64,000 bases of DNA from Bacillus sp. FJAT-28004 (GTDB lineage Bacteria; Bacillota; Bacilli; Paenibacillales; Paenibacillaceae): NCBI RefSeq assembly GCF_001280845.1, contig NZ_LGHP01000003.1, forward strand, positions 280,526-344,525, written 5' to 3'. Position numbers and translations under genes: made by a program. A model generated the notes under the pieces. The model made no database searches. It saw only the letters and a list, made by a program, of their open reading frames with translations, and had not been told where the DNA came from. Below, one piece after another: positions 7,458 to 13,895 of this stretch (its first letter is position 1; every line of letters starts with the position of its first letter).

Positions 7458-7886
7458 TCAAAATAACGATATATACGAGATAGCATGTTTAAATAAAGCA
7501 TTCTCTTCTCGGTCATATTCGCTGTTTGGATGAGAGTAAGGATCGTGTTCTATGTGCAAAGCGGCTGCTGCAAACAAATGATATATACGCTCGTCCTTCA
7601 TCAATGGATCTGATTTAAAGGCAAAAGGAGCCGTATGAGGAAGTGTGCCGATAAACCTCAGCAGCATACTGCTCCATCTGATCCAGTCGCCAGGCTTCTC
7701 GGATTTTTTAATAAATAGCTCACTCCAGCCGTGACCTCGAGCAGTTGAGAGGCGGAGACAAACACGGTAACCATTCAAGTCAAGCATTGAAGCCGGCAGC
7801 ACAAACATTTGAATTCGTTTTATTTGAAAAAGGGCAGCAGGATGATTTTCTAAGCTTGGTAAGGGTACTTCAATTGGTGTGGACAT
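7458..7886 (-). CDS. Unknown protein, paralog of the riboswitch-controlled gene 6819-7244
   Basis: 142 residues from ATG 7886 (AGGAG about 11 bases upstream; an in-frame TTG three bases earlier would be better spaced). Shared with the 141-residue neighbour are a core of about 85 residues with RIQMFVLPASMLDLNGYR, VCLRLSTARGHGWSELF and RWSSMLLRFIGTLP, plus a C-terminal SYISLF. The family is not recognised. No c-di-AMP riboswitch precedes this copy, so duplication seems to have been followed by different regulation. The downstream paralog's riboswitch lies in the 213-bp gap between the two genes. Confidence 0.7.
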   Translation of the reverse strand: MSTPIEVPLPSLENHPAALFQIKRIQMFVLPASMLDLNGYRVCLRLSTARGHGWSELFIKKSEKPGDWIRWSSMLLRFIGTLPHTAPFAFKSDPLMKDERIYHLFAAAALHIEHDPYSHPNSEYDREENALFKHAISYISLF

Positions 7887-8268
7887 CAATGAGATCTCTC
7901 CTCGATTTGAATAATTCACCGATAATCGTTAGCCACATTGGCTTGCCGTCTATGGTAAACCCGAAAAGCATAATTGTAAAACTGTGGTATATCGTGATAA
8001 GGCAACCATCTGCCATTTTAAAAGAAATCCATTCGTTATGTCAGCAAAAAAAGGTTTATTCTTCGAAAATCTCATTCATTCTCTGCGATACTCGATTATA
8101 GAGAAATCTGATTATTCACGCTAAAAAACGGTATAGGGGAGAGTAATGGTATTTTTGAAAAGATGAGTAAAATCGAGAAATAGTGAGGAATCGAGAGATC
8201 GGAATGAATGTAAGCGTTACGAGTCGTCCTGCAAGCCTGAAACTGGCTAAATTAGGTAGCAGACTGCC

Positions 8269-8297
8269 TTTACAGTATTTATAGCGAGGAGTAATAT
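8269..8297 (+). promoter_or_regulatory. Sigma-A-type promoter of the kdp transcript
   Basis: -35 TTTACA (8269-8274), 17-bp spacer, -10 TAATAT (8292-8297). Transcription would start near 8304, about 30 nt before the first riboswitch. The rest of the 7887-8268 stretch shows no gene that I can support. Confidence 0.6.
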
Positions 8298-8335
8298 TCG
8301 ATACAGGATTTATAAATAAGTTTCGATTTACTGAT

Positions 8336-8508
8336 CGCTGAGTTTCCGTGAAAGCGGAAGCGGGGGAACCAATAATGACGCGAAGCGCATGTTCGATGTG
8401 AGAGTCGGACAAACGCAGAGCAGGGGTGAATCTTTGACAGGTGCCATGGATACCGGTCAAAGTAGGGCGACTCTCACCGCCCGAATCCGACAGCTAACCT
8501 CGTAAGCG
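8336..8508 (+). promoter_or_regulatory. c-di-AMP riboswitch 1 of the kdp leader
   Basis: ydaO/yuaA-class aptamer with CGCTGAGTTTCC at the 5' end, GCGGGGGAACCA, GGGGTGAATC, GTAGGGC and CCGAATCCGACAGCTAACC, closing with CGTAAGCG. It carries an enlarged peripheral arm (about 8370-8425) compared with the second copy. A terminator follows at 8553-8585. c-di-AMP binding is expected to favour termination and shut down potassium uptake genes. Confidence 0.93.
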
Positions 8509-8552
8509 TGGACCTGGAGAGGAATGATGAAGCTTGTGATCGATTAACCTCG

Positions 8553-8585
8553 ACCGCAGAGTGTCATAGACCTCTGTGGTTTTTT
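8553..8585 (+). terminator. Expression-platform terminator of kdp riboswitch 1
   Basis: Perfect 9-bp stem ACCGCAGAG (8553-8561) / CTCTGTGGT (8572-8580) followed by a T run. It sits 44 nt after the first aptamer and before the second, so transcription must pass it to reach riboswitch 2. Confidence 0.85.
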
Positions 8586-8635
8586 GCGCCTAAAAAAGAG
8601 TTATTTGCTACAAAATGTAAGATAACGCTGAGTCC

Positions 8636-8769
8636 TGCAGCAGCAGGAACGGGGGAACCAACGAACGATTCGTGTGCAAACACGCTTTCGTTCATGGGGT
8701 GAATCGCTTGTCATTAACAAGCGTAGGGCAACTCTCAAGGCCCGAATCCGACAGCTAACCTCGTAAGCG
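8636..8769 (+). promoter_or_regulatory. c-di-AMP riboswitch 2 of the kdp leader (tandem copy)
   Basis: Second complete ydaO/yuaA-class aptamer: CGCTGAGTCC, CGGGGGAACCA, GGGGTGAATC, a short GCTTGT...ACAAGC arm, GTAGGGC and CCCGAATCCGACAGCTAACC, ending CGTAAGCG. The core is almost identical to copy 1 but the arms differ. A second terminator follows at 8825-8869. Confidence 0.93.
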
Positions 8770-8824
8770 TACTCGAGAGAGGCAACAGCCATCGTGCTTC
8801 CTGCGGCTTATTCTGCTGCGGGCA

Positions 8825-8869
8825 AAGAAGCCGCGGGAAAAGTTCCTCTTATCCCAAGGCTTCTTTTTT
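8825..8869 (+). terminator. Expression-platform terminator of kdp riboswitch 2
   Basis: AAGAAGCC (8825-8832) pairs with GGCTTCTT (8858-8865), with GGGA/TCCC pairing inside and a T run after. It lies between the second aptamer and the ribosome binding site of the first structural gene. Confidence 0.8.
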
Positions 8870-8902
8870 GTTGCCTTTTTTACCATATGGAGGAGAAACA
8901 GA

Positions 8903-9301
8903 TTGCAGGAAGAGTATATTATCGTTGCTGGTCTAAACGAGGCTGGCCAATCCTTTATTCGAACTTTGCAGTTTCATCAATTAAATTTTATCGTACTGAC
9001 AAATAGCAAGCAGGAGGAAAAACAGCTCCGCAAGCAGGGAATCAACCATGTCATGTACGTCAATACTAATGATCGTAAAAGTTGGAATCCTCCATTTTTG
9101 GACATTCGTGAGGTATTCATATTCGAGAGCAGCCTTGCGCTTAGCTGCCGATTTGTACAATGCTGCAGAGCTTGGACTTCAAAGTCCATTTACGTCATCA
9201 CACAGCAGTGGAATCCAAGAGCTATTTACAAGGGACTCGGTGCGGACCATATCATTTTCTCTCATACCGGTGAAGTCGGTTTTCTATTAAGCAACAAATG
9301 A
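8903..9301 (+). CDS. RCK/TrkA-N-like Rossmann protein, first gene of the kdp operon
   Basis: 132 residues from TTG 8903 (GGAGGAG seven bases upstream). The sequence begins EEYIIVAGLNEAGQSFIRTL, a beta-alpha nucleotide-binding turn like that of TrkA-N/RCK domains (G.N..G). FIVLTN matches the second beta strand region, and a final GADHIIFSHTGEVGFLL matches the ADxVI..p...G end of RCK-N. No RCK-C domain and no transmembrane part are present. RCK domains gate potassium channels and transporters by binding nucleotides. Placement directly after two c-di-AMP riboswitches and before kdpF suggests a potassium-linked regulatory role. Partner and ligand are unknown. Confidence 0.7.
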   Translation: MQEEYIIVAGLNEAGQSFIRTLQFHQLNFIVLTNSKQEEKQLRKQGINHVMYVNTNDRKSWNPPFLDIREVFIFESSLALSCRFVQCCRAWTSKSIYVITQQWNPRAIYKGLGADHIIFSHTGEVGFLLSNK

Positions 9302-9317
9302 TGCAGGAGGGGTTTAC

Positions 9318-9428
9318 ATGCAGGATTTTTATATGATCGGCGCGTTGCTGGCTTGTTTCGGTTTATTTTACGGATTTTTAACTTGGTGTGCCAGCGTAAT
9401 CGAGAAAACAGGGGGCGAGGGCGAATGA
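9318..9428 (+). CDS. Small membrane peptide preceding kdpF
   Basis: 36 codons from ATG 9318, preceded by AGGAGGGG (9306-9313). The peptide MQDFYMIGALLACFGLFYG is followed by FLTWCASVIEKTGGEGE: one hydrophobic helix followed by an acidic tail. The stop overlaps the kdpF start (ATGA), indicating translational coupling. Small single-span peptides of this style occur upstream of kdpF in other bacteria. The role is unknown, possibly Kdp complex stability. Confidence 0.7.
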   Translation: MQDFYMIGALLACFGLFYGFLTWCASVIEKTGGEGE

Positions 9429-9502
9429 CTGTCATATCGATAGTGGCCGTATTTGTTTTCGTTTATCTGATTTATGCCTTAATTCATCCGGAGAAGTTTT
9501 AA
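9425..9502 (+). CDS. kdpF: KdpF subunit of the Kdp potassium ATPase
   Basis: 25-residue single-span peptide MTVISIVAVFVFVYLIYALI followed by HPEKF. The C-terminal YALI.PE.F is the KdpF signature. It overlaps the previous peptide's stop by 4 bp and lies 18 bp before kdpA. KdpF stabilises the KdpABC complex in the membrane. Confidence 0.93.
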   Translation: MTVISIVAVFVFVYLIYALIHPEKF

Positions 9503-9520
9503 AAAAGGGGGATTTACAAG

Positions 9521-11200
9521 ATGGATATTTTACAATTGCTTATCGTCATTGCAATTCTTATGCTGCTCGTAAAGCCGTTAGGCACTTATGTCTATCATGT
9601 GTTCTCAAATGAACACAATCGTTTAGATAAAGTATTCGGCGGACCGGAGCGGCTCATATTTAAGCTAATCGGTCTTAAAAAACGAGAGGGCATGAGCTGG
9701 AAAATATACGCGCTCAGCTTTGTCGCAACAAATCTGATTTTAGTAGCTTTCAGCTATGTGATATTGCGGTTGCAAAATGCGCTGCCGTTTAATCCAAATG
9801 GTATGGCAGCCATGGAACCTACACTCACTTTCAATACAGTAATCAGCTTTATAACAAATACGAATCTCCAGCATTACAGCGGCGAAAGCGCCTTATCGTA
9901 TTTCTCGCAAATGGCTGTCATCATGATGATGATGTTCACATCAGCGGCGACGGGCTTCTCGGTTGCCATTGCATTTGTCCGTGGAATTACGAGCAAAGGA
10001 AATACGATCGGTAACTTCTTTGAAGATTTCGTCAAGGCGCATACGAGAATATTTCTTCCCATTTCCTTTATCATCACACTTGTGCTAGTTGCGCTTCAAG
10101 TGCCGCAAACGCTTGATCCGACATTTACAATAAAGACGCTTGAGGGTGCGATGCAGCAAATTGCCATTGGTCCAGTAGCTTCACTTGAATCAATCAAACA
10201 TTTGGGGACAAACGGCGGTGGATTTTTTGGAGTCAACTCGGCTCATCCATTTGAGAATCCGAATCCGTTGACGAATGTCATTGAAATCTTGTCCATGTGG
10301 GCGCTTCCGGCCTCGCTGCCTTATGCATTTGGTCTTTTTGCTAAAAATAAAAAGCAAGGCTGGGTTGTATTCTCAGCAATGATGTGTCTATTTCTTGTGT
10401 TTCTAAGTCTTGCTTACACATCTGAGAAAACAGGAAATCCCGCAATGAGCGCTTTAGGCATCGATGCTACGCAAGGAAGCATGGAGGGCAAGGAAGTAAG
10501 GTTCGGCATCGCGCAATCGGCATTGTTCACAACAGTGACAGCTGCAGCGACGACGGGTACCGTCAACAATATGCATGATACGCTTACGCCGCTCGGCGGC
10601 TTGGTTCCACTCGCAGAAATGATGCTTAATGTCGTTTTTGGAGGCAAGGGAGTAGGGCTTATCAATATGCTCATGTACGCCATTCTGGCTGTGTTTATAT
10701 GCGGTCTGATGGTTGGACGAACGCCAGAGTTTCTTGGACGAAAAGTAGAGCCGCGAGAAATGAAACTCATAGCGATAGCGATACTGGTTCATCCTTTCAT
10801 TATATTAGTGCCCACCGCCATCGCTTTTTTGACAGATTTGGGTCACGGCGTGATAACGAATCCAGGCTTCCACGGTATAAGTCAGGTGCTTTACGAATAT
10901 ACGTCGTCAGCAGCGAATAATGGCTCCGGCTTTGAGGGATTAGGCGACAATACGCCTTTCTGGAATATAAGCACGGGACTTGTCATGCTTCTCGGTCGCT
11001 ATATTTCGATGATTGCGATGCTGGCGGTTGCAGGATCTCTTGTACGCAAGCAACCTGTTCCGGAAACGATCGGTACGTTCCGTACAGATAATGGGCTTTT
11101 CACAGGATTATTAATCGGTACCGTTCTTTTGATTGGCGCTTTAACCTTCTTGCCAGTCATCGTGCTTGGACCAGTTGCAGAATATTTGACACTCCGCTAA
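9521..11200 (+). CDS. kdpA: Potassium-transporting ATPase, potassium-binding subunit KdpA
   Basis: 559 residues, the family length. KdpA is the channel-like subunit of the high-affinity ATP-driven potassium pump and belongs to the superfamily of potassium transporters with four selectivity-filter loops. Filter-type segments visible are NTNLQHYSGES, GTNGGGFFGVNSAHPFENP, TTGTVNNMHDTLTPLGG and the late AANNGSGFEGL. About ten membrane helices are evident. A GGGGG site precedes ATG 9521. It is part of the operon kdpF-A-B-C-D' under the tandem c-di-AMP riboswitches. Confidence 0.97.
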   Translation: MDILQLLIVIAILMLLVKPLGTYVYHVFSNEHNRLDKVFGGPERLIFKLIGLKKREGMSWKIYALSFVATNLILVAFSYVILRLQNALPFNPNGMAAMEPTLTFNTVISFITNTNLQHYSGESALSYFSQMAVIMMMMFTSAATGFSVAIAFVRGITSKGNTIGNFFEDFVKAHTRIFLPISFIITLVLVALQVPQTLDPTFTIKTLEGAMQQIAIGPVASLESIKHLGTNGGGFFGVNSAHPFENPNPLTNVIEILSMWALPASLPYAFGLFAKNKKQGWVVFSAMMCLFLVFLSLAYTSEKTGNPAMSALGIDATQGSMEGKEVRFGIAQSALFTTVTAAATTGTVNNMHDTLTPLGGLVPLAEMMLNVVFGGKGVGLINMLMYAILAVFICGLMVGRTPEFLGRKVEPREMKLIAIAILVHPFIILVPTAIAFLTDLGHGVITNPGFHGISQVLYEYTSSAANNGSGFEGLGDNTPFWNISTGLVMLLGRYISMIAMLAVAGSLVRKQPVPETIGTFRTDNGLFTGLLIGTVLLIGALTFLPVIVLGPVAEYLTLR

Positions 11201-11218
11201 CGGATGAGGTGAACGATA

Positions 11219-13252
11219 ATGAGTAGAAATAAGACGAATAAACTGCTGTCGGCAGATGCGGTAAAACATGCTGTAATCGATAGCTTTGTTAAATTAAATC
11301 CAGTAGTTATGATGAAAAACCCTGTCATGTTTGTTGTCGAGGTGGGCACGGTTATCGTACTGCTAATGACTATATTCCCTCAGTACTTTGATTCGCAAGA
11401 GCGCATAGGCTTTAATATTACCGTGTTTGTCATCTTGCTCTTAACACTGCTGTTCGCAAACTTTGCTGAAGCCATTGCAGAAGGCCGAGGCAAGGCGCAA
11501 GCCAATTCACTCAAAAAATCAAAGCAAGATATGAGCGCGAACAAGCTGGTAGGCAGCGCTATTGTCGTTGTATCGTCAACAGAGCTCCGTAAAGGCGATA
11601 TTTTCATCGTCTCCCAAGGCGAGATGATTCCTGGTGATGGCGAGGTCATTGAAGGGCTGGCTTCAGTAGATGAATCAGCTATAACGGGTGAATCGGCTCC
11701 GGTCATTAAAGAAGCTGGGGGAGATTTTAGCTCTGTAACAGGCGGCACAAGGGTTGTGAGTGACAAAATTAAGGTGCGCATGACGAGTGACCCAGGAGAG
11801 TCATTCATCGATCGTATGATTGCGCTCGTTGAAGGGGCTAAGCGTCAAAAGACGCCTAATGAAATAGCGCTCAATACACTTTTGACTAGCTTAACCATTA
11901 TATTTTTGATCGTTGTTGTTACTCTGGCTCCTATCGCTAATTACTTGGATATCCATTTAGAAATTCCAGTATTAATCGCGTTGCTAGTATGTCTAATTCC
12001 GACGACCATCGGCGGGCTATTATCAGCAATCGGTATTGCTGGGATGGACAGAGTTACCCAGTTTAATGTGCTGGCAATGTCGGGCAAGGCTGTTGAGGCA
12101 GCGGGCGACATTAATACAATGATTTTGGATAAAACAGGAACGATAACTTTCGGAAACCGGATGGCAAGCGAGATTGTGCCAGTCGGAGGCAGTAACCTTC
12201 AGACTTTATCGGGTTGGGCAGCTATTAGCTCACTTAAAGATGAAACACCTGAAGGCCGGTCTGTGCTTGAATGGATGAAGAAGCAAGGCTTAAGCTATGA
12301 TGCGTCACTTGCCGAAGGCGGCGAATTTATCGAATTCAAAGCAGAGACGCGAATGAGTGGTATTGATCTGGCAAAGGGCCGCCGAGTTCGGAAGGGCTCT
12401 GTCGATGCGGTTCGCAAGTGGGTGGCAGCACAGGGAGGCACAATCCCGTCCGACTTAGAAAATATTTCAAATACAATTGCTACATTAGGCGGTACGCCGC
12501 TCGCTGTAGCTGTCGATAACGAAATCTTTGGCGTTATCTATCTGAAAGATACCGTCAAACCAGGAATGAAGGAAAGATTTGATCAGCTGCGTGAGATGGG
12601 CATCAAAACGATTATGTGTACGGGGGACAATCCGCTTACGGCAGCAACAATTGCTCATGAGGCGGGTGTCGACGATTTTATTGCGGAGAGCAGGCCTGAA
12701 GATAAAATAGCTGTTATACGCCGTGAACAAGCTGAGGGAAAAATGGTTGCGATGACAGGAGATGGCACGAATGATGCTCCTGCACTTGCCCAGGCGGATG
12801 TTGGGCTTGCAATGAACAGCGGGACGATTGCCGCTAAAGAAGCAGCCAATATGGTTGACTTGGATTCGGATCCGTCCAAAATCATAGAAGTAATCGCAAT
12901 TGGCAAGCAACTTCTTATGACAAGAGGAGCACTGACTACATTTAGTATCGCAAATGATATCGCTAAATATTTTGCTATCATTCCTGCGATGTTCATGCTT
13001 GCGATCCCAGAGATGGGCGTCCTTAATATAATGAATTTAGGCTCTCCATTGTCTGCTATACTATCGGCGCTTATTTTTAACGCGATTATTATTCCGCTGC
13101 TCATACCGCTTGCAATCAAAGGCGTAGCTTACAAACCGATGAGCGGTGCCAAATTGCTTAGCCGCAACGTATTCATTTATGGTCTTGGTGGTGTCATCGT
13201 TCCGTTTGTTGGTATTAAACTCATCGACTTTGCCGTACATTTATGGATTTAA
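11219..13252 (+). CDS. kdpB: Potassium-transporting ATPase, catalytic subunit KdpB
   Basis: 677-residue P-type ATPase. The phosphorylated Asp is residue 304 in DKTGTIT. The actuator-domain TGES motif ([12 protein letters not shown]), the N-domain segment (KGS, TPLAV) and the hinge motif [18 protein letters not shown] are all present. [18 protein letters not shown] is the KdpB-specific membrane segment. It hydrolyses ATP to drive uptake through KdpA. An AGGTG site precedes ATG 11219, 18 bp after kdpA. Confidence 0.97.
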   Translation: MSRNKTNKLLSADAVKHAVIDSFVKLNPVVMMKNPVMFVVEVGTVIVLLMTIFPQYFDSQERIGFNITVFVILLLTLLFANFAEAIAEGRGKAQANSLKKSKQDMSANKLVGSAIVVVSSTELRKGDIFIVSQGEMIPGDGEVIEGLASVDESAITGESAPVIKEAGGDFSSVTGGTRVVSDKIKVRMTSDPGESFIDRMIALVEGAKRQKTPNEIALNTLLTSLTIIFLIVVVTLAPIANYLDIHLEIPVLIALLVCLIPTTIGGLLSAIGIAGMDRVTQFNVLAMSGKAVEAAGDINTMILDKTGTITFGNRMASEIVPVGGSNLQTLSGWAAISSLKDETPEGRSVLEWMKKQGLSYDASLAEGGEFIEFKAETRMSGIDLAKGRRVRKGSVDAVRKWVAAQGGTIPSDLENISNTIATLGGTPLAVAVDNEIFGVIYLKDTVKPGMKERFDQLREMGIKTIMCTGDNPLTAATIAHEAGVDDFIAESRPEDKIAVIRREQAEGKMVAMTGDGTNDAPALAQADVGLAMNSGTIAAKEAANMVDLDSDPSKIIEVIAIGKQLLMTRGALTTFSIANDIAKYFAIIPAMFMLAIPEMGVLNIMNLGSPLSAILSALIFNAIIIPLLIPLAIKGVAYKPMSGAKLLSRNVFIYGLGGVIVPFVGIKLIDFAVHLWI

Positions 13253-13282
13253 TATAACTATTCACGAAAGAAGGCCTACCAT

Positions 13283-13891
13283 ATGAACGATCAAACGAAA
13301 AACGCTTCACGATTCCAATTATCTTCGTTAATGATACCTTTACGAATCAGCTTAATATTTATGATTATTTGCGGAATTATTTACCCGCTTGCAAGCACGG
13401 GAGCAGCTCAGCTGCTGTTCCCGAGGCAAGCGAATGGCAGCCTGATAAAAGATAGCTCTGGCCAAGTTGTGGGATCAGAGTTGATCGGCCAGAGCTTTAT
13501 TGATCCTAAATGGTTTCAAGGACGTGTATCAAGCATTGACTATAATGCTGCTAGTTCCGGCTCTAACAATTTTGGACCGTCCAATCCAGCTTTAATTGAA
13601 AGAACAAAGGCTTCCATAGAGGCATGGAACGTGCAGAACCCTGATGTACCGGTTGCACAGCTGCCGATCGCCTTAATTACCAACTCAGGTTCAGGTCTTG
13701 ATCCGCATATCACACCGCAGTCGGCTGTAGTACAGATTGCAAGAATTAGCAAGCTGTCCGGCGTTTCTCCAGCAGAGCTTGAGGAATTGGTTAAAGCAAA
13801 TACGGAAGGCCGCGATTTAGGCGTTTTTGGTGACGAACGGGTTAATGTATTGAAGCTGAATATCGCATTGTCTAAAATGTTGGGGGAATAG
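13283..13891 (+). CDS. kdpC: Potassium-transporting ATPase subunit KdpC
   Basis: 202 residues. One N-terminal membrane helix (about 20-42), then the conserved extracytoplasmic part: GQSF.DPKWFQGR, a Ser/Asn-rich stretch (SSGSNNFGPSNPALIER) and SGLDPHITPQSA. KdpC acts with KdpB in ATP affinity and complex stability. All expected motifs are intact. It ends four bases before the KdpD-like gene. Confidence 0.95.
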   Translation: MNDQTKNASRFQLSSLMIPLRISLIFMIICGIIYPLASTGAAQLLFPRQANGSLIKDSSGQVVGSELIGQSFIDPKWFQGRVSSIDYNAASSGSNNFGPSNPALIERTKASIEAWNVQNPDVPVAQLPIALITNSGSGLDPHITPQSAVVQIARISKLSGVSPAELEELVKANTEGRDLGVFGDERVNVLKLNIALSKMLGE

Positions 13892-13895
13892 CCAT

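Noticed and set aside
7222-7466. Short plus-strand reading frames between the two paralogs
   Set aside because: They lie inside the minus-strand c-di-AMP riboswitch; the open frame follows from conserved RNA sequence, not coding.
8116-8460. 114-codon minus-strand frame upstream of kdp
   Set aside because: It covers the promoter and the first riboswitch and has no recognisable family.
8508-9006. Frames of about 63-70 codons around the kdp leader, on both strands
   Set aside because: They overlap the second riboswitch and terminators, or shadow the RCK-like gene in another frame; no fitting ribosome sites.
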